Assembly: GCA_002435985.1 (NCBI GenBank) | Contig: DIXD01000117.1 | Location: forward strand, 1 to 7,152 | Reading direction: 5' to 3' | DNA: 7,152 nucleotides | Origin: Spirochaetaceae bacterium UBA6089 | Lineage (GTDB): Bacteria; Spirochaetota; Spirochaetia; Treponematales; Rectinemataceae | In this document: positions 1 through 7,152 of the stretch, piece after piece | How the letters are laid out: each line of letters starts with the position of its first letter | Position numbering within the stretch: the stretch's first letter is position 1 | Made by a program: the position numbers and the translations under genes | Notes under the pieces: model-generated | What the model was told of the DNA's origin: nothing | Seen by the model: only the letters and a program-made list of their open reading frames with translations | Databases searched by the model: none

Positions 1-1362
1 GAAGACATAAAGGATCTAAAAGGGAGCGGTTCCGCTTCCATGCATATCGCGGGAGACATCTCGGATCCGAGAATAGACGGCAAGATTCTGCTGGACAATG
101 TGTCTCTCTCTTCAAATGTATATCTCTTTGAGCAGGTAGGACCTTTTAATGCTGAACTTACGATAAGCGAAGGGATTATTGAACTAGGACCGACAATTGT
201 CAGCATAGGCATGGGCAAGGTATCTGTCGCAGCCACGGCGAGTCTGGCCAGGTGGACCATCGGCGAAATCAAGGCATTCATATCGACTGTAGACACTGAT
301 TCTGTACGATTTAAAGGTACCATAGGAGGGTTGACCGCCAAAGACATTCGACTAAAGGCCGACCTCAGAGCGAGCATCTCCCAAACTAAGCTGGAAGTTG
401 GCGGCAATATCTTCTTCGAAGATGGTACCCTCGAAGTAAATCCGGTTGGCTTTACCGCCTCCGAAGCGACAGGCCAACCCGCTCTGCCGATTTCTCTCAA
501 TCTGGCTCTCACGTTCGGAAAGAATGTCGAACTGTATCTTCCAAGTCAGGATATACCACTGGTGAAAGGGATGGTTTCTCCGAATTCGGCGCTGAATATC
601 CTGTTCGATGAGGCAAGTGGGGCATTATCTGTGAACGGAAGCGTACAACTCCGTTCAGGATATGTGTTCTATCTACTTCGAAATTTCTTCATCAAACAGT
701 GCTCGATCGATTTTGCTGAGAATCAGACAAAATTCAACCCTCTCATCACGATTACTGCAGAACTCAGAGAGCCGATCCAAGATGAGATACTCACTATCAC
801 GCTCTCTGCGGATAGAATTCCATTGGAAAATTTCAATCCACGCCTTTCCTCTCTACCCCCGAAAAGTGAAATAGAGCTCTTAGCCTTATTGGGGGGGGGA
901 CTCTCCCTTTCGGAGTCCTCGGATAATGCTCCCCTTACACTTCGGGAGGCAGCCATTGCAAGCTCTGAGTTCCTTACTCAGAACTCCCTTTTCAGGTCTT
1001 TTGAACAAAGAGTTCAAAGAGCTCTCGGCATCGATGTACTCTATATACGCTCTTCTTTTATTCAGAGATGGCTTTTGGACATCACAGATCGTACCCAAAG
1101 TGATCTCAGTCCGCTTTCGGCATATTTGACTGGGACGGAACTTTTTGCTGGAAAATATATAACCGATTCGGCTTTCGCGCATTTTAGTCTAAGAATGGCC
1201 CATGACCCGCTTGAGATGACTGGCTCTTTACAATTAGACTCGGAGTTCGGTTTGGAGCTAGAGTCTCCTTTTGGGCTTCTCCAGTGGAGTATGTCTGTAG
1301 GAGATAAGGGAACTCCCCTCAACAATCAGACGCTCAGTCTGAGTTGGCGTATAAATTATTGA
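1..1362 (+). CDS. tamB: TamB-like translocation/assembly protein, C-terminal part (5' end cut by window)
   Basis: The frame is open from base 1, so this is the C-terminal 453 residues of a longer protein; the Met at base 40 is internal, not the start. The visible part is an alternation of short beta strands and Gly/Asn turns, as expected of the TamB (DUF490) beta-helix that spans the periplasm and helps an Omp85 partner deliver or assemble outer-membrane components. The family's C-terminal landmarks are present: GSVQLRSGYVFY (residues 213-224 of the visible part), a strand with FNPLITITAEL, then ELLALLGGG (292-300), followed by a helical stretch and a final set of amphipathic strands ending in an aromatic residue (LSLSWRINY). 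The gene lies 17 bases upstream of bamA, the usual tamB-bamA pairing. An odd feature is a G9 run at 891-899 that encodes part of the LLGGG motif. TamB family membership is well supported; its cargo (proteins or lipids) cannot be told from sequence. Confidence 0.88.
   Translation, partial: EDIKDLKGSGSASMHIAGDISDPRIDGKILLDNVSLSSNVYLFEQVGPFNAELTISEGIIELGPTIVSIGMGKVSVAATASLARWTIGEIKAFISTVDTDSVRFKGTIGGLTAKDIRLKADLRASISQTKLEVGGNIFFEDGTLEVNPVGFTASEATGQPALPISLNLALTFGKNVELYLPSQDIPLVKGMVSPNSALNILFDEASGALSVNGSVQLRSGYVFYLLRNFFIKQCSIDFAENQTKFNPLITITAELREPIQDEILTITLSADRIPLENFNPRLSSLPPKSEIELLALLGGGLSLSESSDNAPLTLREAAIASSEFLTQNSLFRSFEQRVQRALGIDVLYIRSSFIQRWLLDITDRTQSDLSPLSAYLTGTELFAGKYITDSAFAHFSLRMAHDPLEMTGSLQLDSEFGLELESPFGLLQWSMSVGDKGTPLNNQTLSLSWRINY
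891..899 (+). repeat. Homopolymeric G9 tract inside tamB
   Basis: Nine consecutive G's run from the third base of a TTG Leu codon through two GGG codons and two bases of GGA, encoding Leu-Gly-Gly-Gly. Losing one G would move translation to a frame that stops at 1127-1129; gaining one G would stop it at 924-926. Either change would remove the last 75-150 or so native residues of TamB. Poly-G tracts of this length are known slippage sites in bacteria, including treponemes, but one sequence cannot show that this tract varies. Confidence 0.6.
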
Positions 1363-1369
1363 TCAAAGC

Positions 1370-1374
1370 AGGAG
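1370..1374 (+). promoter_or_regulatory. Ribosome binding site of bamA
   Basis: AGGAG lies five bases before the ATG at 1380. It decides the start: the in-frame TTG at 1344, inside the tamB coding region, would add 12 residues in front of a clean signal peptide and lacks a comparable site. Confidence 0.8.
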
Positions 1375-1379
1375 CGGCA

Positions 1380-3926
1380 ATGAAGTTTCATCGATATTTC
1401 CTTCTTGTAGCAGCAATGCTTTTTTTTGCCATCCATGGAATGTTTGCACAGGATACTTCCCAGTCCACACCACAAAATGCATCTGAAGATTGGTTCTGGA
1501 ACAAACCGATCGCAGGTTTTCAGTGGGAGGGCCTTCATTATGCAAACTCCAACGACCTCGATTCGCTCCTCCGGGGCTATGTTGGCACTATTTTTAATGA
1601 TGCTTTGTGGTTCGAAATTCAGGCCAAGCTGTATGCGCTCGATTGGTTTGAGACCATAGAGGCGGTTCCACTGCCGGCAGGTGATTCAAAAGATAGAATC
1701 GTCATTAAATTCATTGTAGTAGAGAAACCCTCTATCAGTTCGATCAGAATTGTCGGAAACAGTGCACTGAGGACTTCAGAGTTGCTCGATGTGGCTTCTT
1801 CAAAAAACAATTCGATCTACAGCGAGGATAAGGCGAAGGCCGACATGCTCGCGATGCAGAAGCTGTATTTACAAAAAGGCTATCCCGACGCGAAGGTGGA
1901 GTTCGAGACCTCCCCCAGCCCTCAAGATGCCTCACGTATCATTTTGACTTTCAAGGTGAGTGAAGGGACTGCCGTCGTCGTACGAAAAATACTTTTCTCC
2001 GGCAACGTAGCCTTCTCCTCTCAGACGCTCAAGAGCCAAGTGACGCTCAAAGAGGCCGGTTTATTTCAAAAAGGAGCCTTTGAAGAGTCGAAACTTGCAG
2101 AGAGTCGCACGGCCATCGAAGATTACTATGCGAGCAAAGGCTATGTGGACGCAAAAGTCGTCGATGTATTGAAAAATTACGTGAAGGACGAGAAAGAGCA
2201 AAAAAACTATCTTGAGATCACCTTCGTCATCAGCGAAGGAAAACAGTGGACCCTCGGCGGCATCATATTTGAGGGCAATACCATTTTCCCCACATCTCGC
2301 CTCGCATCCCTCATCACAGTCAAAGAAGGGGAGCCTCTTAATTTAAAACGCCTGCTTACGGACAAACAAAAAGTGGATGATCTCTATTTCGAGTCCGGTT
2401 ACATTTTCAACTCGATAGAAATGACGCAGCATCGGGACGAGGCCAAGGGGAGCATCTCGTATACGATAACTATTACGGAGCGAGACAGGGCTCACATCGA
2501 AAGCATCACGTTTAAGGGCAATACGAAGACAAAAGACTATGTCATCGCAAGAGAGATACCGCTTGAAGAGGGTGAAGTGTTCTCCAAGTCGAAAATCATC
2601 GATGGGTTGCGCAATCTCTATAACCTTCAGTTCTTCTCGACGGTCGAGCCCGAAATTCATCAAGGGAGCGCCGGAGACCTGATGGATATCGTCATCAATG
2701 TCGAGGAGATGAGCACTGCCTCGATACAGTTCGGTTTGACGCTGTCGGGGTTAGGGCAGGACACTTCATTTCCATTGTCCGGCTTTGTAAAATGGAGCGA
2801 CATCAACCTGAGCGGTACAGGGAACAATCTTCAGGTCAACTTGACACTTTCTCCGGATGAGCAGAGCCTCGTAACTTCTTTTGGGCAAAACTGGCTTTTC
2901 GACAAGCGAATTTCGCAGAACCTGAGCTTTACCATACTGCACGCCACGAAACAGACGGCGCAGGATGCTGCTCCCCCTATCTTTTCTACCGAGGACATCC
3001 CTGATCCATATACCTCTGAGGGAGAAGGCACCTATGATTGGAATGGCCTTTTGTCATCGGTGCCGAGTGCCTACCTCATGGATTATGAAGACTACACGTT
3101 CAGCCTTGGATATTCTATGGGATATGTCTTCAAAATTCCCGGAGCAGATATAGGGCTCGCCGGTGGTGTCTCTTCAGGGCTCGGCATGGACTCCTACGAT
3201 ACGACAAAATACCGTCCGTATGAAAAGTATATGCGCGACAACAATGGTGTTTGGATTCTGAAGAATTCTGTATTCGGGCGCGTATACTTCAACAATCTCG
3301 ACTATTGGTATAATCCTGGTAAGGGCTTTTTCTTGAGCCAGCGCCTTACCTATACGGGTTTTCTACCGACAGAACAGCAGTTCTATATTCGATCGGACAC
3401 GAAGGCAGAGTTCTACCTGACTCTCTTTTCGATTCCTTTCTCGTCGACATGGACCTTCTCTCCCGTCATAGGGGTGCACACCGGTCTACAGACTCTCTTC
3501 GATCAGCCATGGAGGGCGCTCACGCTGGAGAAAGACTGGGCATATATCGATGGCACCTTCAATGTGCGGGGTTGGAATGAGCTGTACGGGGGCGAGGGAA
3601 CAATGGTCTGGGAAAACTCATTCGAGCTCCGTCTGCCCATTGTTCCGCAGGTGCTGAGCATCGATGGCTTTTTGGATGCAGGGATCATGAAGACCAATGA
3701 CGGATGGCTCGATATGACCTCAGACGTTCTTGCGGCAAGCCCTGGGAACTTGAGCTGGAAGAACTTCGCATTTTCCACTGGATTTGGCGCTCGGTTCATC
3801 ATTCCTCAGTTCCCGTTCCGGCTCTACATGGCGAAGCGCTTTGTGTTTGACGGTTCAGCAGTCACGTGGAAAACAGCTGCGGGCTCTTTCGACTTTGTAC
3901 TCAGTATCACACAGCCGCTCTATTGA
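1380..3926 (+). CDS. bamA: Outer membrane protein assembly factor BamA (Omp85 family)
   Basis: This is an 848-residue outer-membrane insertase, the core of the BAM complex that folds beta-barrel proteins into the outer membrane; the length is usual for the family. Residues 1-23 form a Sec signal peptide (MKFHRY, then a hydrophobic core, probable cleavage after MFA). Five POTRA domains follow at about 44-116, 117-197, 200-287, 290-368 and 371-443. POTRA 2-5 each open with a recognisable strand-turn such as IRIVGNSAL, ILFSGNVAF, IIFEGNTIF and ITFKGNTKT. The 16-strand barrel occupies about 444-848 and carries the loop-6 motif as VRGW (729-732), where VRGF or VRGY is commoner. The chain ends in FVLSITQPLY, an aromatic C-terminus, although a Pro sits two residues before the end. 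A long insertion-like stretch (about 528-570) rich in Pro, Asp, Glu and Tyr probably forms a surface loop. The ATG has AGGAG five bases upstream. The gene is probably cotranscribed with tamB. Confidence 0.96.
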   Translation: MKFHRYFLLVAAMLFFAIHGMFAQDTSQSTPQNASEDWFWNKPIAGFQWEGLHYANSNDLDSLLRGYVGTIFNDALWFEIQAKLYALDWFETIEAVPLPAGDSKDRIVIKFIVVEKPSISSIRIVGNSALRTSELLDVASSKNNSIYSEDKAKADMLAMQKLYLQKGYPDAKVEFETSPSPQDASRIILTFKVSEGTAVVVRKILFSGNVAFSSQTLKSQVTLKEAGLFQKGAFEESKLAESRTAIEDYYASKGYVDAKVVDVLKNYVKDEKEQKNYLEITFVISEGKQWTLGGIIFEGNTIFPTSRLASLITVKEGEPLNLKRLLTDKQKVDDLYFESGYIFNSIEMTQHRDEAKGSISYTITITERDRAHIESITFKGNTKTKDYVIAREIPLEEGEVFSKSKIIDGLRNLYNLQFFSTVEPEIHQGSAGDLMDIVINVEEMSTASIQFGLTLSGLGQDTSFPLSGFVKWSDINLSGTGNNLQVNLTLSPDEQSLVTSFGQNWLFDKRISQNLSFTILHATKQTAQDAAPPIFSTEDIPDPYTSEGEGTYDWNGLLSSVPSAYLMDYEDYTFSLGYSMGYVFKIPGADIGLAGGVSSGLGMDSYDTTKYRPYEKYMRDNNGVWILKNSVFGRVYFNNLDYWYNPGKGFFLSQRLTYTGFLPTEQQFYIRSDTKAEFYLTLFSIPFSSTWTFSPVIGVHTGLQTLFDQPWRALTLEKDWAYIDGTFNVRGWNELYGGEGTMVWENSFELRLPIVPQVLSIDGFLDAGIMKTNDGWLDMTSDVLAASPGNLSWKNFAFSTGFGARFIIPQFPFRLYMAKRFVFDGSAVTWKTAAGSFDFVLSITQPLY

Positions 3927-3945
3927 GTACGATGAGGGCCGCTTC

Positions 3946-3974
3946 TTGTGTTGCAGGGAGTGGCCTTTTATAAT
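3946..3974 (+). promoter_or_regulatory. Candidate sigma-70 promoter for mutS
   Basis: A perfect -10 hexamer TATAAT (3969-3974) is preceded after a 17-base spacer by TTGTGT (3946-3951), which keeps the TTG of the -35 consensus but only three of six bases overall. Transcription would be expected to begin about 3980-3982, which is the mutS ATG at 3981. If used, it would give a leaderless or nearly leaderless mutS mRNA and uncouple mutS from bamA. It is predicted from sequence alone. Confidence 0.5.
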
Positions 3975-3980
3975 GTTGCC

Positions 3981-6623
3981 ATGCCTGAATCATCCAGCTC
4001 GATGCTCGATCAATACCGGAGAATCAAAGCACGACACCGCGATGAGATACTCTTTTTCCGCCTGGGTGATTTCTACGAGATGTTCAACGAAGATGCACAA
4101 GAGGCGAGTACACTCCTCGACCTCACGCTGACCAAACGCCAGGGCCAGCCCATGTGCGGCATCCCCTACCATGCGGCCAAGGCCTACATCGCACGACTTT
4201 TGAAGGCCGGTAAAAAGGTTGCGATCTGCGAACAGAGGCCTATTGCAGGCAAGCGTGGGCTCATGGATCGAGAAGTGGTTGAGGTCATCACCCCAGGCAC
4301 CACCGTAGAAGATGATTATCTTGAACAGTCTTCGAACAATTATATTGCAGATATTTGTCTATTAAAGGAGTACTTGTGCTTTGCGTACCTCGATGTGTCG
4401 ACAGGTGAGTTCAAGGCGTATTCAATCGCTAGTCATGAAGGCGAAAAGAGCGGTGAAGCGATCCGGGCAGAACTCTATCGATTGTCTCCCCGAGAGCTCT
4501 TGGTCCAGCAGTCCGTTTTGGATCAACCAAAATTTTTTCAGGTGATTCGCGAAAGTGGCGCCACGATAGAGCCGCAGCCGGACTGGGCGTATGATCCTAT
4601 CCATTCGCTAGAAGTGCTCAAGAAAAAGTTCGGACTTGCCTCGCTCAAGGGCTTCGGCTTCGAGGATCAAGACCCTGCACTTGCTACGGCCGGGCACTTA
4701 CTTGAATATGTTCAGGAAATGATACATAGGGACTGCCTCCATGTTCGTGCCCTTTTGCGGTATGAACAACAGCAGTTCGTCCTGCTCGACGAGGCGACGA
4801 AGCGCAACCTCGAACTTGTCAAGAATCTCAGCGATTCGACAAGGCGCGATACGTTGCTCGATGTGATCGACAGAACAAGGACGGCCGGCGGTACAAGGCT
4901 TCTTCGTCAGTCGCTATTTCAGCCTCTTCGTGAGAGAGTACAGATCGAGGCTCGTCTCGAAGCCGTCGCTTTTTTATACCATAATCAGCTGCTCTTGGGC
5001 GAGGTGCGAAAGACTCTCTATGGTGTTTTAGATATCGAACGTCTGATTTCGCGGCTGGCTGTCGATAAAGCCAATGCGAAAGATCTGCGCGCGCTGCGGG
5101 ATTCTCTTGATGCCGGACTCAGCCTTTTTCGCATGCTCGAGGCCGCAGCCCCTCCCCTGGGCCTCAAGCCGGCCATGAGTCCCGAACACATCCAAGCCTG
5201 TAGGCGCGTCATTGACACTATCGATGAGGCGATCTTGGATGACCCTTCTGTGGTGTTGACTGAAGGAAATCTTATCAGAGATGGATATAACGACGAACTC
5301 GACGATCTTCGCAACACACACAGAAACACCCAGGCAGTGCTCGAAACGTATCTCGAGGAGGAGAAGGAGCGCTCCGGCATTCAGAATCTACGCATCCGAT
5401 ACAACAGGGTAATAGGGTATTATCTCGAAGTGACGAAGGGGAATCTGGCAAATGTACCAGAACATTTTATTCGAAGGCAGTCTCTCGTCGGAGGCGAGCG
5501 ATATACAACAGACCGTCTGGCGGATTTAGAGAGTAAGATCAACGGTGCTCAGGAGCGCATCATCGAGCTTGAAAAGAGGCTGTTTCTCGAGACGAGAGAA
5601 CATATAAAAAAGTACATCCCGGCACTCCTCGAATGTTCGCACTCGATTTCTCAAATTGACTGCCTTGCCTCGCTCGCCCAGGCCGCTACGGAGCATGGAT
5701 ACACGCGTCCTGAAATCTCTGAAAATGCGGAAATAGAGATAGTCAACGGCCGACATCCTGTGGTGGAGACATGTCTTCCCTATGGGGATTTTGTCCCTAA
5801 TTCCATATCTTTTTCACGGGCAGACCAGTGGTTTGTACTCATAACAGGCCCGAATATGGCCGGGAAATCTACGGTACTGCGGCAAACTGCCCTCATCGTG
5901 CTCCTCGCGCATGTAGGAAGCTTTGTCCCTGCAGATGCTGCGAAGATCGGGCTCGTCGATAAGATCTTCTGCCGAGTTGGAGCCCAAGACAATTTGGCGC
6001 GGGGAGAAAGCACCTTTCTTGTCGAAATGCACGAGACCGCCTTCATCCTCAATACTGCTACAGAAAAAAGCCTCGTCATCATGGACGAAGTGGGACGAGG
6101 TACAGGTACCCTGGATGGAGTTTCGATCGCGTGGGCAGTGAGCGAATACCTCATCCGGCGAATCGGGTGCCGAACACTGTTTGCGACGCACTATCATCAG
6201 CTTACGACCATGGCTATCCCCGGGATACGCAACATGATGATGTCGGTGATAGAGCATGACGGAGATGTATCTTTCCCGAAAAGGCTCGAGGAGGGAGCAT
6301 CCAGCGGCTCGTACGGTATCCACGTTGCCCGGCTCGCTGGTCTTCCCGATGAGGTCATTGTTCGCGCATCAGCGATTGAGGCGCATTTGGGGACGCTTGA
6401 ACGTGGTCTGATTGAAGGTACAAGAGGAGGCGCCGTCTCGGAAAAGACCACGCCCCCAGCAGCCGAAGAACCTCAGGGCAGCAGAGCTGCTTTCGACGAG
6501 CTCTTCAGCAGAGAGGACCTTGTCATTGCGGAATTGAAAAACCTCGAACCTGATACGATCACGCCTCTCAAGGCGCTTCAGATATTGTCGAATATAGTCG
6601 AAAGATTGAAGCACCGACCTTAA
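3981..6623 (+). CDS. mutS: DNA mismatch repair protein MutS
   Basis: This 880-residue MutS (E. coli has 853) finds base mismatches and small loops in the cytoplasm and, in its ATP-bound clamp state, recruits MutL. Domain I (about 8-120) has the mismatch-reading Phe-x-Glu as F31-Y32-E33 in RLGDFYEMF, so this is MutS1, not MutS2. The connector, lever and clamp domains follow; the clamp region includes NRVIGYYLEV (475-484). The ABC ATPase has Walker A GPNMAGKST (623-631), the signature-loop region STFLVEM (677-683), Walker B LVIMDE (698-703) followed by GRGTGTLDG, and the switch ATHYHQL (735-741). A helix-turn-helix dimerisation segment (GSYGIHVARLAGLP, 776-789) precedes a polar linker (about 806-835) and a short C-terminal helical domain with TPLKAL. 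The ATG was chosen because MutS homologues begin shortly before the MLDQY motif and a TATAAT sits six bases upstream, but it has no Shine-Dalgarno. The alternative is GTG at 3948 (891 residues), nine bases after GAGGG (3934-3938). Confidence 0.95.
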   Translation: MPESSSSMLDQYRRIKARHRDEILFFRLGDFYEMFNEDAQEASTLLDLTLTKRQGQPMCGIPYHAAKAYIARLLKAGKKVAICEQRPIAGKRGLMDREVVEVITPGTTVEDDYLEQSSNNYIADICLLKEYLCFAYLDVSTGEFKAYSIASHEGEKSGEAIRAELYRLSPRELLVQQSVLDQPKFFQVIRESGATIEPQPDWAYDPIHSLEVLKKKFGLASLKGFGFEDQDPALATAGHLLEYVQEMIHRDCLHVRALLRYEQQQFVLLDEATKRNLELVKNLSDSTRRDTLLDVIDRTRTAGGTRLLRQSLFQPLRERVQIEARLEAVAFLYHNQLLLGEVRKTLYGVLDIERLISRLAVDKANAKDLRALRDSLDAGLSLFRMLEAAAPPLGLKPAMSPEHIQACRRVIDTIDEAILDDPSVVLTEGNLIRDGYNDELDDLRNTHRNTQAVLETYLEEEKERSGIQNLRIRYNRVIGYYLEVTKGNLANVPEHFIRRQSLVGGERYTTDRLADLESKINGAQERIIELEKRLFLETREHIKKYIPALLECSHSISQIDCLASLAQAATEHGYTRPEISENAEIEIVNGRHPVVETCLPYGDFVPNSISFSRADQWFVLITGPNMAGKSTVLRQTALIVLLAHVGSFVPADAAKIGLVDKIFCRVGAQDNLARGESTFLVEMHETAFILNTATEKSLVIMDEVGRGTGTLDGVSIAWAVSEYLIRRIGCRTLFATHYHQLTTMAIPGIRNMMMSVIEHDGDVSFPKRLEEGASSGSYGIHVARLAGLPDEVIVRASAIEAHLGTLERGLIEGTRGGAVSEKTTPPAAEEPQGSRAAFDELFSREDLVIAELKNLEPDTITPLKALQILSNIVERLKHRP

Positions 6624-6644
6624 TATTGCATCATATTCTGTAGA

Positions 6645-7152
6645 ATGCGTCAAAGATCGATCGAGTATTGGGCCTCGGCATCGCTGAATGCAATATTCCC
6701 TCTCCGCTGTGTACTCTGCGGGGCCATTGTAGGCCCTGTACCTTGGTCCCCCGCTCCTCTCTGCGTATCATGCGAGCTCACGCTCGAGAGTATCCGAGAA
6801 CCGAGGTGCGAGCGTTGTGGGAGACAGCTCATCAGTGAGCAGGGGCGATGTGTGGCGTGTCGCGAAGAAGAAGCTCTGGTTTCTCACATCATACCGCTTT
6901 TTGAATTCAGAGGTCAGGCGGCAAGGCTCATTCATGCCTACAAGATTGGAGAAAGATTCTTGCTTGCACACTATTTTGCTTACAAGATTGCCAATATGGT
7001 ATCTCGGCGTGGCGATTCGATTGACGCTTTCTCTATTGTGCCGGTGCCGCCCCGCCCCGAGAAAATTCGATCCGGGAAGCTTGACCAAGTTGGCTGCCTC
7101 GCCGAAGCCCTCGCTCATTTTGGTTTTCGTTGTATAAGGCCGCTTGTGAGAC
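6645..7152 (+). CDS. comF: ComF family protein, N-terminal part (3' end cut by window)
   Basis: The open frame runs from ATG 6645 to the window end (169 codons) with no stop. The start of the protein matches ComF: LNAIFPLRCVLCG, then four CxxC pairs (Cys 22/25, 40/43, 55/58 and 69/72) that should bind zinc as a double zinc ribbon. A YKIGERFLLAHYFA segment and VPVPPRPEKIR follow, leading into the phosphoribosyltransferase-like fold. Where many ComF proteins have RGFNQ, this one has SGKLDQ. The phosphate-binding loop of the fold would lie beyond the window. ComF/GntX proteins are associated with natural DNA uptake in some bacteria, but the biochemical role is not settled, and presence does not prove competence. 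The gene begins 21 bases after the mutS stop, so cotranscription is likely. No in-frame ATG, GTG or TTG lies between the mutS stop and 6645, and no Shine-Dalgarno precedes the ATG. Confidence 0.88.
   Translation, partial: MRQRSIEYWASASLNAIFPLRCVLCGAIVGPVPWSPAPLCVSCELTLESIREPRCERCGRQLISEQGRCVACREEEALVSHIIPLFEFRGQAARLIHAYKIGERFLLAHYFAYKIANMVSRRGDSIDAFSIVPVPPRPEKIRSGKLDQVGCLAEALAHFGFRCIRPLVR

Noticed and set aside
1350..1355. TATAAA as a -10 box for a separate bamA promoter
   Set aside because: It lies in the tamB 3' coding end and no -35-like hexamer is found 16-18 bases upstream.
1344..1379. Longer BamA start at TTG 1344, overlapping the tamB end
   Set aside because: It would put 12 extra residues before a normal signal peptide, while ATG 1380 has AGGAG at ideal spacing.
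3935..3967. Hairpin AGGGCC / GGCCTT between bamA and mutS as a terminator
   Set aside because: The stem is only six pairs with one G-U, the loop is 21 bases, and there is no real U tract after it.
5814..6323. 169-codon minus-strand open frame within mutS
   Set aside because: It lies wholly opposite the conserved MutS ATPase region, and its Cys/His/Arg-rich translation matches no family I know; it is a shadow of codon bias.
6817..7137. 106-codon + strand open frame at the right end
   Set aside because: It overlaps comF in another frame; the comF frame shows zinc-ribbon CxxC pairs and ComF motifs, whereas this one shows no recognisable motif.
1..7152. A novel defence, mobile or biosynthetic system
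   Set aside because: All four genes belong to known core families, and codon use and strand are uniform with no repeats or insertion ends, so there is no support for a new system here.

Overview
The window is gene-dense, roughly half G+C, and all genes run on the + strand. It contains a truncated tamB-like gene (1-1362), a complete bamA/Omp85 gene (1380-3926), a complete mutS gene (about 3981-6623) and the first two thirds or so of a comF-like gene (6645 to the window end). Gaps are 17, 54 and 21 bases. There are no RNA genes, mobile elements, CRISPR arrays or long repeats that I can support, and no gene-free stretch over 300 bases.

The organism is a diderm bacterium, because it makes both TamB and BamA. 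The order tamB-bamA-(skp)-mutS is that of Treponema pallidum (TP0325-TP0328, from memory). Together with the ComF stretch VPVPPRPEKIR, this suggests a spirochaete, probably in or near the Treponemataceae. That is an inference from synteny and family resemblance; no database search was possible.

The left half is an outer-membrane biogenesis pair. TamB is an envelope-spanning beta-helical protein that works with an Omp85 protein, and BamA is the Omp85 insertase that folds beta-barrel proteins. The 17-base gap and a good ribosome binding site between them fit one operon. The right half concerns DNA: MutS recognises mismatches, and ComF is a zinc-ribbon/phosphoribosyltransferase-fold protein linked to DNA uptake.

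Most of the window is ordinary core genome, and I see no new multi-gene system. The points worth a second look are a run of nine G's inside tamB (possible slippage switch), a perfect TATAAT six bases before the mutS ATG (possible leaderless mutS mRNA), the absence of skp between bamA and mutS, and mutS and comF both lacking a Shine-Dalgarno at the best start.
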